From assembly GCA_003586115.2 (NCBI GenBank), contig QVOM02000090.1, positions 14,178,566-14,242,565 on the forward strand: DNA of 64,000 nucleotides, in the 5' to 3' direction. Each line of letters begins with the position of its first letter. Positions within the stretch are counted from its first letter, which is position 1. The notes below the pieces were generated by a model. That model was not told the origin of the DNA and searched no databases. It worked only from the letters and a program-made list of their open reading frames with translations. Below are positions 44,732 to 56,489 of this stretch, in pieces. A program made the translations under genes and the position numbers. Origin of the DNA: Salvator merianae (lineage: Eukaryota; Chordata; Lepidosauria; Squamata; Teiidae).

Positions 44732-45917
44732 CAAAAAAGAGTGCAGAGTAATTTATGATAAACATAACCTTGGCTCTTGGTGTCATGTGTTTCTTCTCCG
44801 GCTGGGTATTTATCACAGATGCCTTTCACCTCCATTAAAGCAGGGAGATGAATTCGGTGGATTTATTTATGCAAAAGGGCACGGCAAGGTGCTTGTAAAA
44901 CTCCCCCTATCTGGTGTTTCTTGCTCCACTGGCAAAGTGCTTTTTAACCCACCCCCCCTCTCAAGAGCCTGGCCCCAGTGCAAAGATGGCCCATAAAGAG
45001 CAGTGGGGACAGGGAGGGAACTTCCGTGCACAAGCACCTTGGGGCATCTACAGCCATGGACTACGTGTTCCTCGGAGTGCGGTCCACTGCATTCGACGAA
45101 ACGTACCTCTGGCAATCCTGTGTTTAGCCACCCTGTGGCCCAAGAGCTACAGTTGGATACTCTCATTAGTTTTGCATGGCAGAAATGCTGCAGGAGTGTG
45201 GAAGACAAAAGCCCTTCCCACAGGAAATGCAAAATTGGCAGAAGACCAACAGATGTTCCCATAATGCCTCCAGAAACGCTGTCGATAAAGACCTTTGCTA
45301 GAAATGAAGCCGATGGATTTCCTATAATGGTAGGGAGCCCACAAATCAAGGTGAGGGGAAACGTGGCCGGAGCAAAAGCCAGGGAACTTCAGTGTGGCCA
45401 ACAGACCCGCATGAAGGCCAGACTCAACAGCTGGTGCAGGGGCATCAAAGGTCATGGAGGTGTTGCTGTTCACTGAGGCTGCCGGACTCTCCAGAGGTGT
45501 GAAAATTATCAACAAATGCTCGAATGGGGCCCGGGGGGTCAAACGGCCCCGGCCACCTGCCACTGGAGGGCTGGCCCACTTCTACCTGCACTGGCTTAAG
45601 GAAAGTGCAGGATGTCCTCCACGCCCCAGGAAAGCCAGCCTGCGCTGGTCACCTCCTCATCGGCCTGCCTTCTGCCAGCACAGCGCTGGCTCCGTCAGCA
45701 GCACCTGAAGCCATAAATGGTGACTTGGACCACATGCGTGGAGGGGAAAGGGGAAGAGCTAGAGCTCTTCCAGCTAGAGCTGCTGGGCAGGACCTGGCCC
45801 GCTTTGCCCGTGCGGACGGGTGAGTTTGTTTACTGGTTAGGCAAATGGCCATATCAGTTCACAAAACACCAAAATGAGCATAAAACATAAAAGTTCAAGA
45901 CGGATTAAGGGCCAGGA
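44732..45917. other. No gene confirmed; GC-richer block
   Basis: Frames 45003-45476 (plus, 157 codons), 44867-45349 (minus, 160 codons) and others overlap in opposing directions, so their length reflects GC content, not coding. No domain, splice pattern or known repeat is supported. Confidence 0.4.
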
Positions 45918-46216
45918 ACCTTCATTAGCTCATTTGGAGCCTAATTGTATCCTTCTGCTGCTGTGCACACTGTGGGAGGGAGGGAGGGAGGGAGGAGGAA
46001 AGATTAGATTGGATTCAGAGTGTTCTTACACCTGAGCAAGAAGGTTAGATACCTTTGCTAGTTCATTTGGAGCTTAATTGTACTTTTCTGTTGTGGAAGG
46101 GAGGGAGGGAGGGAGGGAGGGAGGGAGGAAGGAAGGAAGGAAGGAAGGAAGGAAGGAAGGAAGGAAGGAAAGAAGGAAGGATGGATTAGATCAGAGTCTT
46201 CTCACACCTGTGCAAG
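45918..46216. repeat. Tandem duplication with expanding purine tracts
   Basis: Unit 1 (45918-46040) and unit 2 (46051-46216) share 'CATTTGGAGCYTAATTGTA', a GGGA/GGAA tract, 'GATTAGAT..CAGAGT' and 'CACCTGNGCAAG'. The flanks are diverged (old duplication). The internal tract is (GGGA)n in unit 1 and a much longer (GGGA)n(GGAA)n in unit 2. Confidence 0.85.
46096..46183. repeat. (GGGA)n(GGAA)n purine tract
   Basis: Uninterrupted purine strand of roughly 85 bp inside unit 2 of the duplication; mirror-repeat-like and capable in principle of triplex formation. Confidence 0.95.
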
Positions 46217-46309
46217 TGGGAATGGGGAGTTCTTGCCTGTGTCCGGCTTTCCTTTTCTTTCTGTCTGCATTCGTTCTCTTTGCCCACTAAAACGACTCAT
46301 GTGCGGTGC

Positions 46310-46560
46310 AGACATGCCGTGATGGATTGGATGCTTAATAGCCGTGGTTCCTTCAGTGGCGACTGTTTAAACTCCATTCTGTCACCCTGCTTCAACGTCA
46401 TATTATAGAGAATTAGTTTTTAATGGCTCCTGAATTATCCCCTTCTAGGTCTGGAAACACCAAAGTAATAATAGCTGCTTTTTTGTTCCGTAGGCGACGT
46501 TGGTTTTATTACTGTTGCCTGGGGCAAGCGAGGGACATGAGTTCAGAAACTGCAGCCGCC
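46310..46560. promoter_or_regulatory. Weak candidate noncoding element
   Basis: Repeat-free sequence with GAGAATTAGTTTTTAATGGC near 46407 and 'CCTGAATTATCCCC'. Inference only. Confidence 0.25.
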
Positions 46561-46899
46561 ATGAGGGGAGCACAGCAAAGCATTCTGGCTCCTTTTTCAG
46601 ATGCTGTTTCCATTTGGCTTCCCCCTCCTGTTTGCCTGGGACCTGTTTCATGCAGAGTTCTGTGCTCCGGTTTCGTTTGAGCGAATGTGAGAGTCACTCA
46701 TTTGTGACCAGGTTCGGTGAGCAGGAGTTGCCTATGGCTGCAGGCTGCAGTGGAAGTGGGGGATGATTATTATTCATGACATTCAAACTCCCACGGCAGG
46801 GTAAGGAGCGATTAGCTAGGTGTAGCAGCTCATCTCCACTCAGCCCTGGCTGCTGGAAGTGCGCAGAAACGAAAATAGGGAGCTCAGCTTGCCATCGAA
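46561..46899. other. No gene seen
   Basis: No recognisable feature. Confidence 0.4.
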
Positions 46900-47075
46900 C
46901 GAAACATCCGTTTGTTCGGCTGAGCAGCAAACCGTTTAATCGAACAAGTGGTTGTTCGTGTTCAGTTCTGAACTTGCGCAAAAACAACAATGCCATTTTT
47001 TTTCCCCATTGAAAAAAGCCCCTTTCAAGGGTAAAAACACAGCGATTGCAAACTGTTCAGCTGAATAGTTTACGC
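46900..47075. repeat. GGTTCGAACC-rich dispersed element, copy 4
   Basis: GTTTGTTCGGCTGAGCAGC, 'TAATCGAACAAGTGGTTGTT', 'GTTCAGTTCTGAACTTG' and 'AACTGTTCAGCTGAATAG'. The core at 46990-47036 ('CCCCATTGAAAAAAGCCCCT','TTCAAGGGTAAAAA') is homologous to the complement of 52915-52963. Confidence 0.65.
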
Positions 47076-47169
47076 TTACCTGTGGGGGTCTGGTTCCATT
47101 CGATCAAATCGCTAGAAGTTCCAGGCATCCTCACTTCTCCAACGTCTGCACGAATGATAACGGGAGGCA

Positions 47170-47300
47170 GTTATTCCCCCTTACCGTCACGTTTTGCTTT
47201 GCAAACATCATAGCCAAGCCCTTAGAACGAGTGGTTGTCTTGCGGCGCAAATTGATTGTCATTAAAGACAATGTTCACTTCGTGAATCAGCTCTGCCTTG
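47170..47300. promoter_or_regulatory. Candidate conserved noncoding element
   Basis: Repeat-free sequence with CpGs and 'AAATTGATTGTCATTAAAGA'. Enhancer-like texture; inference only. Confidence 0.25.
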
Positions 47301-47859
47301 CATGGCTTTTAATAAAAATGTACTTCTGAAGGGGGAATATGATATCTACTTCTGCAAACTCTGCAGAATGGTTTGGGTTTAATATGAAACAGAGACGGAG
47401 AGATAAAATTGTAAATGTACTTTGGAGGAAAAATGTCCCACAAATGATACCATATGAAATGTTTGTGGGAATTTAAAGAGCCGTCACGAGACAAGAATGG
47501 CGGTGACTGGGCCCATCTCAGGCGATGAGAAGCTCAAGGGGAAGGGTTAATCAAATGGCCAGCCTGGAACGAAGACAGCCGTGTATATGTGCACTTGCGC
47601 ACATTTTACGAAGCTCACCCACTCCCAGCTACCTTACAGGGGTATTGTGAACAATTTGGGGTGGTTCTGGTCAAAAGCCAAATCTCCCTGGAGAACTTGC
47701 ACGATATTATTTAGGAAAGAAGCGAGAAAAAATACCTCTGACCATGAACAGTGCAGTTACACACCGTATTTCCATTGTACTTTGTTTTACACACACACCG
47801 TGCCTTTCTTCTGAAGCGATTGCTCGGGAGGGCAAGCTTTATTTTCCTCCCTTCCACGT
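47301..47859. other. No gene seen
   Basis: No recognisable repeat or exon. Confidence 0.4.
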
Positions 47860-47960
47860 CCCTCTCACAACAATCCCGTGAGGTTGCCAATGCCGAGAGG
47901 GTCCCCGGGGGCTGTACAGCCAAACAAGGATTTGAACCTTGAACTTCCAGGGCTTGCTTT
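47860..47960 (-). repeat. tRNA-derived SINE/MIR-like fragment with B box
   Basis: The complement contains GGTTCAAATCC at 47928-47938, a good RNA polymerase III B box. The plus-strand text 'CTCACAACAATCCCGTGAGG' and 'AAGGATTTGAACC' follows the order of a repeat common in reptile genomes. No A box is intact. Confidence 0.5.
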
Positions 47961-49804
47961 GATGCACGAGTCCCCAGAAAAGTGGAGAGGATGGGAAAGA
48001 ATGTGAATGCATAGCTGCAACTCAAGGGGCAGGATTCCTTTCAGCATTGGCCAGATTTTAAGGGGTCTGGTGTGTTTTCTCCCAGATGGGTCTTAAACTT
48101 CACGGTAACTTTCTGCCAGAATGCATCCTGCCTTCAGAGCCAGATTGCTTGCAGGTTTGGTATTGCAGGCTGGAGACCCAGCCTTCCCAGTGGACGATCA
48201 CAGAGCTCTCTGGCTTGCAGGCGTCCTGTCCCGAAAGCAGTTCCAGCAGCTGGCAGGGAAACGACAGGTGGTCTCCTTGCTTTCGCCTAAGTCCCAAACC
48301 AGATTTTGCAGCGTAGGAAAGGATGGAGCACCGCATATGGAGATTACATCTCAAATGGTGGAATTAGAAGGGCTAGCAGGCTTTCAGAGCCGCTAAGCCA
48401 GGAGGCCTGGGCCCAAATGCCTCAATGAAAAGATGGGTCGGAGTGAGATAATCTGCTCCAGATGCTTGGAATTTGCTCCAGGGCTTGTGGGTGCTCTGCA
48501 ATTTTTAAAGGCGACTTTTGGAGTCCTCGCTAGCATGACGGCAGGTTCAAAGGCTTCCTTAGTTCTGGGAATGGCATCAGATTTTGTTTTGGGGTGGGGG
48601 TGATTTTTTCCATGAGCCAGAAGCTTCGTCTGCCAATAGCGGCATTCCTGGGCATTGCTTTCATTGTGTGAGTTGTAACTAAGGGAGGGTGGGGCACCGC
48701 ATTTGCCTCCCTCCCTTTTTCTCCCCCAAACAGTACCGTGAGGTGGGGTTAGGCTGGGAGGCTAATTCTTTGGTCCTTGTATGCTATGGTGAATAAGTGC
48801 ACGTAAAGCTATCAAATCTAAGTGCAAATGCCCAGACAGAATGGTGCCCAGGGTTCAGACAGAATGGTGCCTGATTCTCCCAAATTTCCCAAGAGGTTAT
48901 CCCATCCCTACAGCCATGCTAAAATCTGTAGCTGATCTTGGACACTTATTTCAAGAACGGGGTTCCTTTTCTCATCTGCCTGAGGTATGGCAAATGTGAT
49001 CCTCTCAAAGGCAAGGGTGGTAGCAGACAGGCTGAACACTTCTTGCCAAAGGGATGGAAATACTAGAAATTAGCAGGTGCCCAATACACACCTGGAAATG
49101 AGCAGAAAATGAGAATGAATAGGAATGCCAAGCCAAATGAAGTGCCATCAAGTTAGACATGAAATAAACATGATTTTAATGAGCAGAAAACAGAATGAAT
49201 CAGATGATCAGCCAGTGAAACAATCAAGAAATAAATAGATGTTTTTCCCACTCTGTGTTCCAACTCCACTCCCCTTCCAGGGCCTTCTGCTCCCTGTTTC
49301 TTGACATCTTCCAAGCCTACATCTGGGGAAAGCTGCTCCCCAGAAACATCAGCCAAGAAGCAAACCAAGTCTTGGGCGGGCAGGCAGATGGGATCTAAGC
49401 ACAGATCCCATTCATATCAATTAACGTTTGCATGGGGGAGCTTCTGGGCTTATTGCGGAACCCATTAATATGCAGGCAAGGTGCAGAGATGAAGAAGTGT
49501 CTGTCTGTCTATCTGCCTAAAAGCCTGTCATTTTGTCACATTGTTTGGATGCAGAGTTTCAGCGTTTCATATTGAGTTTTTCTGCCACTCATTATGCGCC
49601 ATTATGGACTCATACTTGTACTGGGTACAGACAAAAAGCTGTCAGTGATCTGTGACTCAGGACAGGAGTCATAGCGGTGTCACAGCCATGTTTGTTTCTG
49701 TAGGCCACACAGTTAAGATATAGCTAAGTCTTTGGAATGAATACTGAACAGACCTGCGCAGAACTGCTAGCTTTCGCTCAAACTACACCCACGTGGAGAT
49801 AAAA
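47961..49804. other. No gene; possible small SINE remnant at 48733-48765
   Basis: About 1.8 kb. 'AGTACCGTGAGGTGGGGTTAG' near 48733 echoes the SINE at 47860. Overlapping frames at 48072-48396 on both strands have no domain signature. Confidence 0.4.
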
Positions 49805-49925
49805 TGGAAGTTTCTCCTGCTGTCCAGCCACACGTTCCTTTGAAATTGTGCTTGGGTACCACTGAGTTATGACCAGTCTCCAGGCAGCTTGCTCTACCAC
49901 TGAGCTACAGCCACTTCTGAAGGAC
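49805..49925 (-). repeat. tRNA-like SINE fragment with duplicated A-box segment
   Basis: The complement reads GGCTGTAGCTCAGTGGTAGA at about 49893-49912, with TAGCTCAGTGG as a polymerase III A box (complement at 49897-49907). A second similar segment, TAACTCAGTGGTA, lies 38 bp on (complement at 49857-49870). No B box is intact, so it is not a functional tRNA gene. Confidence 0.55.
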
Positions 49926-52829
49926 ACTGCAATACATCCAATAAATAGAGCACCTATGCCATCTCCTCCATGGCACATGCTGCCCTCTTTCCACTCCATG
50001 CCACAACCCATTTCCCCCTTCTCTGAACCTTTTTTTTTGGCATTGCTATGTTTGTTTGGTTAGCTACCTGTAAGTTGCCTCCCTCTTGTAATACTCCCTT
50101 TCCTTTCCCAAATGTGTATGTTGTGGTTGTTTAGCTCCTCCACCCTATAAAAAGGAGATATTCAAACCAAATCCTTAAGTTCTTACACTGTTATTTGCTG
50201 TGAAACCAGAGACTGGCATTGGTTATACAACTTCTGTTCCCAATGGCTTTCTTCTGCTTCTGCTCCATGTTCCCTTGGCCAGCCAGATCTGCCCTAGCAA
50301 GAGGTGTCCAGCTACAGTCCACATTGCCTCCATAGTGCTCAATGCCATAAAGGCGCCCTCAGAGCTCTTCACCTCGCACTTTCAAACAGGGACTTCTTTG
50401 GATTCCTTGGATGGACCAGTGGTGATCTCCTTGCAGGAAGTCCCTCTAGTAAAGCTTTTTGCTTTGAGGGAAATAAGCACAGAAGCAGAGCAGCAGACCT
50501 TCTTCCGTGCAAAGTGGAGATGAGGGTTGGAATAATAAATGCAACCAGGAACTATGAGAATGCCAATCCATCAGCTCTTGCTTAGCAGAAAGGGAGGGGA
50601 TGTTTTCATGAAGCAGATGCTCTTGGGCCCTTTCTGCTGTCATCGGGGAGAAGACTAAACAGTCGTAGAAGAGTTAATGGGGGCTCATCAACCCATGCTT
50701 GTCTCTCGCTAATGCAATGATGATTGTTCTGCCCTGTGTATCCCCCAAGGCGGCTGGGGAGGGGGCTTTTCCTCAGCAATAATTGCAGATTGCTTTTGTT
50801 ATAATTGAATTTCAACCGTACCAAATGTTCTCTCCTTCTCTCCCCTGCCTTTAAGCCCCCGAACAGCAGCTCCTTATCCACTCAACGGTAGCATTTAACG
50901 AGTCAACGAGATGGAAAGTTGCACGTGCTTGATTTGATTTTGTAATTACGATGTGCCTCTTCTAGGATGGGTGTGCTCCTCCCCTCTTTTTTGCACCCCT
51001 CTAGACAGTCCAACAGAATTGCCAGCACTTTACGGTTAGCACCATGTTGTCACGCCACGGAAGGGATTCCCATGATAAAGGACTGCCCTACCTGTTGTAA
51101 AACTCAAGGCAGCTTGCAGCGAGCTCTACTCTATTTTCTTCCTCTTTCTTCTCATCCCGCTCGTCTTTCCCCCATAATGCACTGCAGGAGTTCGAGTGCT
51201 GTTACAAAACATGCTTTAATGTCGTGGTTCTTTTTCTTCTTTTTTCTAATTTCCCACATCTGTGCACTGTCGTCTCACCACCTGAATTGCATACATCCAA
51301 TCCCAGAATGCTTAACGAGGAGTTCGCTTACTTGAAGCTGAGATTGGAGTTTCACTGGTGCAGACAATTATTCCGCAACCAGCATTTTGGCAAATTGTGC
51401 TTGTTTGCTTTCCGTCAGGCATAAAACAAATCAGCAAAGCCGGTTTTGGCAGGTGGTGGTGCAAATTCTCAAGGAAGGATTTGCACAGGGACTGCATTTG
51501 TTCGCACGTATCCTTGAATGTCATGGGCAGAATCGCGCTGCAGGCGTCCCTGGATGGCTAAGCTGCGTGGAGGCTCCACAAATGGCCCATAGAATGAATT
51601 ATGAGCTTCCACACGAGGTGCTGTTACTCCGCAGCAAGCATTGGAAAAGGGCAGGTTCCCCACACTGATGCTTTTCCTCTTTGAGCCTCCTTCTCCTAAC
51701 TTTGAGCTTTTGTTTTCCATGCGCTTATCAGGTGAGAGCCCTAAGGTGAATTCCCTTTGACTTGATTCAGAATTGATTTGGCATTTAGAAAGTTTCCTAG
51801 GCAGTCTTTGGGAAACAATGCGTCCATTCTGGGAAGCTCTTTTCTTGCTTATACAGCTGGTGTATTCATGCTAGTGGACAGGAGCCATGTTCTGGATCAC
51901 CTTCTGCCACAATTCCGCATCGGTCCAGTTTCAGCATCTATACACTCGCTATTGGGGTGGAGGATAATTGTCTTTGAAACACTCTGACATCTTAGGTTAT
52001 AGAGTGGGATAAAAAAACAAGTAAGGTAGATTCTGCCCTGGCCAGCAAGCATACTAAGAGCCTCTCTTCTGCAAGGCCAAGAGAAGGCTTCCGGTCAAAG
52101 TCCCACCTCTGTCTAACCATACATGCAATTTCAGTCTATGGGTCAGCATTGGACTCCAGTCTTGGGCAACCCTGGTAAGAATTAGCGGACTGCAAATGCG
52201 CGCCAGTGGCAGAGTCTGAAAGTCACGCAAGGACTTTCTCAGTACCTTTCCTGGGGACCGTGTTTAGTTGCTAGTTTCAGGGCAATCCAAGGCATGTTGG
52301 AAACTCCAGTGAGGGCATTTAAGGAGAAGGATAGGCTCGGAGGTATTTCTCTAATGAAACATCCAAATTCATAGCCTTGTTCGCCATAAAGGTTTGTGGC
52401 TCTGTTCTTAAGCTTAATTAACTTTAACAATGTATCATAATCCACCCTTGTGTTAAAATTTTTAATACTCATTTTTACTGTACCTGGTGGCTTCGTTTCT
52501 TGTCCTCCTGTAAGTCCTTCCCGCAGAATGCGGCCAGCTTTCCCTGGAAGCCTGCCTGCCAATCTATATCATTAAAAATATGCCCCTCATTTTATCCTGT
52601 CAAGTCTTTCCAATTTTTTTTTTTTTAATTGATTCTCATTCAGATTGTTTTCCATGCTTGAACTCTGGCATCTGGTTATGCTAGGAAAGACTTCACTGAC
52701 ACATCTGTCTTCTGGATGAAGGGCAGAAACAAAAAAGAAAATGTCCCAGAAGAAAAGTATATTATTTCTGCATATTTTCAGGCCGTGCTATTGGACTCAA
52801 GTAAGTGTAAATGAATGAATAAAAACTTG
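49926..52829. other. No gene seen
   Basis: About 2.9 kb. Frames include 50200-50523 and 51387-51668 (plus) and 52239-52562 (minus, 107 codons); none has a recognisable domain. A T-run lies at 52614-52626. Confidence 0.4.
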
Positions 52830-53075
52830 CGGTTGCTCAAAAATCTGGAAATTCATTTGAACTGAACCCATCTCCTGCTTATGAACAGTTTGATCAAACA
52901 CTTCATGTTTGTTGTATTTTTGCCCTTGAAAAGGGCATTTTTTGATGGGAAAAAATGGTATCTTTTTGCTTTCGAACAAGTTCAGATTTGAGTGCAGACA
53001 ATCATTTTGTTTGATCAACTGGTTTTGCGTTGAACTGAACATATAGGTGTTCCATCCGATGGAGAATCGAACGTG
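52830..53075. repeat. GGTTCGAACC-rich dispersed element, copy 5
   Basis: CATTTGAACTGAACCC, 'GAACAGTTTGATCAAAC', 'TTCGAACAAGTTCAGATTTG', 'TTTGATCAACTGGTTTTGC' and 'GTTGAACTGAAC'. The core TGCCCTTGAAAAGGGCATTT (52921-52940) followed by 'TTTGATGGGAAAAAATGG' is the inverted counterpart of the copy 4 core, so this copy lies in the opposite orientation. Confidence 0.65.
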
Positions 53076-53699
53076 CAATTTTCATTTATATAGCAGCTTC
53101 CTTTTATCCAACGCGCAGTTTTATGTGGCCTTGGGATGTGCAAGTCAGTGACATCTAAGAGCAAAGATTGGCTCAGATGGCTACAGATGGTGTGACGACT
53201 CTGAACTTTTCCATGATTACGGCTGGTGGAGAAATCTGTCTGAAACAGATGTTTCTCTGCATCACGTGTGATCCGAAGATGTGGGGGGGGGGACCATAGA
53301 GTTAAATGCATGTTGATATGGTATTGGTTCTGCAAATTACAGCTTTTGCTTTTCAATGATAGGGTACCAAGAGGCATTTTCTAAATAAAATGCACATTTT
53401 CTTATGGAAAAAGTGCTGCCAAAGCATCCTGTTAATTATAGAATTGACCCAAAATGCATCATTTCTGCAAGGAAATATTTATTTTATGTTAAAAGACCCA
53501 TAATGTAGGGATTCTTTACAAAAACCAAACCAAACCAAAACCAAGTGGCACAAAAAGAGAACAGAATGGACCTAGAAATGAATGCCTGTGAAATATAAAT
53601 AGAACAGAATTAGGCTGTTCTGTCCATCTCTAGCACCAGGAGAGCTTTATGTGAAAAAAACGCTGCTTCTCTGCAGGGAGTAGGCTTTTAAAAAATCGG
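53076..53699. other. No gene; possible further GTTC-family remnant
   Basis: 'AAACCAAACCAAACCAAAAC' at about 53522 and 'CTGTCCATCTCTAGCACC' at about 53620 suggest a further, heavily decayed copy. A G-run lies at 53282-53291. Confidence 0.3.
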
Positions 53700-53830
53700 A
53701 TGGGCAGGGGCTACTTCTGCAACTAAGGCAAAGGAAAACCTGCCGATTGCTCTCTGCAATTAATTGGCCTCTCTAATGGGGAAGGGAATTTGCATTCTTA
53801 ATTGGAGCTTTGAATTCACAACAAAGAAAC
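53700..53830. promoter_or_regulatory. Candidate conserved noncoding element with POU octamer
   Basis: A perfect octamer ATTTGCAT lies at 53788-53795, flanked by CAATTAATTGGCC and TTAATTGGAGC. Compact and repeat-free. Inference from motifs. Confidence 0.35.
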
Positions 53831-54429
53831 CTGGATGTCCTGAGGATGCCCACAACAGGTTCAAGCCTTTACAGCTCTTATCTTGGCCAGACCCCTTTTA
53901 GGGAAGCCAGGTGGTTCTGCTTCCATTTCTTCCTCGAGCCATGGTGACTCGCGCAGAAAATTCCATCCGTCTTCACAATCTCACCGAACCTGATTGCAGT
54001 ACTGGCTGGTCCTGTTACCTGTCCCGTGCCATGCCCAGGTCCCCTCCCAAAGGAACGGCCTTCTGGAAGTCATTTGTACAGTATCTCCCTCCCTCTCTCC
54101 GTGAGCATGGCTGCGCCATTGTATTGCCTTTTGCTGCTTCCTGTTGCCACTGCGAGGAAACACATGGGTACTTTTTGAGCATACGGGTCAAATAAAGCGG
54201 AACTGTGGGGGTAGAATTGCATCCATGTGCAGGGAACCAGTAAAAAAGCGTAAGCACCTCTTAGCTGCTGTGTGTGTTTGTGTGTGCACACATGCGCCAG
54301 GTCAGCTGCTGGGTCCGTCCGCCCGCCCCCCCGCTGAAAGCTGGTTTGTGAGTTTTATTTGAAGTGCGCTTGGCGTGCATGCATGCATTTTTGTATGTGC
54401 GCATTTGTGCACCATTTATGCTCCAGCAT
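53831..54429. other. No gene seen
   Basis: Frames on both strands overlap (53911-54195 plus, 54015-54257 minus) without signature. A short TG patch lies at 54270-54286. Confidence 0.4.
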
Positions 54430-54690
54430 CGGCCTCTGTTAAGGAGATGATGGTGGTTACTCTAGTGCACCGCGTTAATTGATGGTACAACTACTTTGCG
54501 AGTAATGATGTTGCTTCGTAGTCGTATATTTAGACCTTCCCCACTCTACCTTCTCCCAGCATATATATTTTATTACGAACAACATTTGCATGGCTATTAG
54601 GAGTCCATCTGTTCATGCTGCCTCTTGCCTGGATCATAACCATAATCATTTTAGTGGCATCTCATTTGTCTCCATAGCAATGGCAGATAG
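54430..54690. promoter_or_regulatory. Candidate conserved noncoding element with POU octamer
   Basis: CGCGTTAATTGATGG near 54471 and a perfect octamer ATTTGCAT at 54584-54591, with 'GAGTAATGATG' and 'CATAATCATTTTAG'. Varied sequence with retained CpGs and no repeat similarity. One of the better enhancer-like blocks here. Confidence 0.4.
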
Positions 54691-55159
54691 CGGGTCATGC
54701 TCAGGGCTGTTAAACGCCAAAGAAGCTCGGAGCTGGGAAGAGCATGTGTTCGCGTCAGGATCCAACCAAACCATCCCTCCTCTTCAACCTGTCCTCCCAT
54801 ACAAACCTGGCCTGATCCTTATTATAAATATATGAATTGCCTGGTGGATGAGACTCAGGTTGCCTTTTTCATATTAGCATCCTTTTCCCCACAGCAGCTC
54901 CGAGCTCAGAGCCACAGGATAAAGTGGAGATGACTTTTATTATTGAGTCCCCTCATAGACAGCTCTGTGTTGGCAGTAGGAGTGCCCAGTGAGGCGGGGG
55001 CAGCGACTATAGATGCAGCTGGAAAGTCTGAACTTTAATTGTACAAACCACATGCTGATCCACTACAAATCAGGACACAGTTGAAGGCAATCGAACGTGT
55101 CGCACCAGTTGGCCCTCTGCTGTGCCCCATTCCACCACTTTGGGCAAGAAATGTGCTTG
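54691..55159. other. No gene seen
   Basis: No recognisable repeat or exon. Confidence 0.4.
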
Positions 55160-55425
55160 CACTGAAAGTTAGTGATTCATTTCACATTGAACCAAATACC
55201 TTTGGTTCAGGTTCGATTCAAGCCAGGGTTTTGCAAACAATAGGATGGTTCGGTTCATGTGCAAACCGTGCGAGCACCCTGGTTCGCTGTGAAGTGCAAA
55301 CGGACCAAAGCAGTTCAGGAATGAGCCAAAAAAATCAGTCCAAGTTTAAACGAGTTTTGATTGCAGAACTGACAACTGACTCGAATGTGAATTCCATTTG
55401 AACGCACAAGTGGTTTCCAAGTCTG
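55160..55425. repeat. GGTTCGAACC-rich dispersed element, copy 6
   Basis: CACATTGAACCAAATACC, 'TTTGGTTCAGGTTCGATTCA', 'GGATGGTTCGGTTCATG', 'CCCTGGTTCGCTG' and 'GACTCGAATGTGAATTCC'. Shares the motif vocabulary but no clear core. Confidence 0.55.
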
Positions 55426-56211
55426 TTTGAATCTCCCTCCCACCCCAAGAGAATACAGTTTCCCTGGTTTGTTTGCAATCGCACCACATGTTGTTGCACA
55501 TGTAGGCACTCTCTGTATGCATGTTGATGTGCAATATAGTGGCTGCGTTCCTGTGCAATACCAAACAAGCTCAGGTCATGAGAGGTCTGCGAATGACTCA
55601 TTCACTGCAAATGCATTAAAAACCAACCTGCTTCTAATGTGCAGATGGCACACTTTCCCAAGTTTTGTAGAAGCAGTTCTTGGCTTAAAAGGGGAATGTG
55701 AACTGGCTTTGGAAAGGACCCAGCATAAAACAGGCCTGGGGAGTGAGACCCATCTTTATAGGGCAAGGGAATGGAAAGGAAGAACCCTGTTATGAAGGAA
55801 TGGCCTGCAAGAGGCTTCCGGGAACTGCCGTAGTGCAAAGAATTATGGGGCCATGGAGTTAAGAGCGACCATTGAGAGCCACAGAAGGAGCAGGTCAACC
55901 TTGGAAGAGGACACCAGTTCAGGTCAGATCTCCTCAACATGGAGCAAAGTGCAGCCTCTTCATTTATATCCGGCCTTGCGAAGTCTGCTTGCCCTTTAAT
56001 GGCCTTCTCTCCTCCTGTACAATTAGCAGGGACCCAAATTGATCCATGCGCATCACCAATTGGCAAATTCTTGTACTGTTAATGAATGAGTGGAGGGAAT
56101 ATATTGATCAGCTTGCAAATGTAGCTCCTCTTTGATATCTCGGCCATTGTATCCAGCCCAAGCCTTTTTCTGGGGGCGTAATGGATCTCAGCCTGTCGAA
56201 AGACTGACTCA
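55426..56211. other. No gene seen
   Basis: A 154-codon minus frame (55602-56066) and a 122-codon plus frame (55427-55795) overlap; neither has a domain. Confidence 0.4.
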
Positions 56212-56265
56212 CCTCTCTCTCTCTATCTCTCTCTCTCTTTCTCTCTCTCTCTCTTTCTTTCTTTG
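56212..56265. repeat. (CT)n microsatellite
   Basis: About 50 bp of CT with TTTC interruptions. Confidence 0.95.
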
Positions 56266-56489
56266 CACTTTCTTTTGCAATGTTAGCGGCTGCTCAAACA
56301 GATTGATTGGAATACTGGCATTTTCATTTACCAAACACAGGGACATTGTGAGAGAGGTGTTCAGGGGTATAATGCAGTTGGGAAATGGAAGAAACAGAGA
56401 TTGACTTTTGGATGGATTCAGGTGTCAGAAAAGAAGTAGGTATTTCTGCGAGACTTCTCAGTCAATCTTCTTGTTCAGTTACCCTCTTC
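56266..56489. other. No gene seen
   Basis: No recognisable feature. Confidence 0.4.

Noticed and set aside
44867..45823. Cluster of frames of about 100-160 codons on both strands, possible gene
   Set aside because: Overlapping opposite-strand frames in a GC-richer block are explained by fewer stop codons; no domain seen.
47928..47938. Possible tRNA gene (GGTTCAAATCC B box)
   Set aside because: No A box upstream at tRNA spacing and surroundings match a dispersed repeat.
49891..49912. Possible tRNA gene (TAGCTCAGTGG A box)
   Set aside because: No intact B box or cloverleaf at the right distance; fits a SINE fragment.
52239..52562. 107-codon minus-strand frame that reads somewhat protein-like
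   Set aside because: No domain I can name. An old repeat or chance frame is as likely, so it was not called as a gene.
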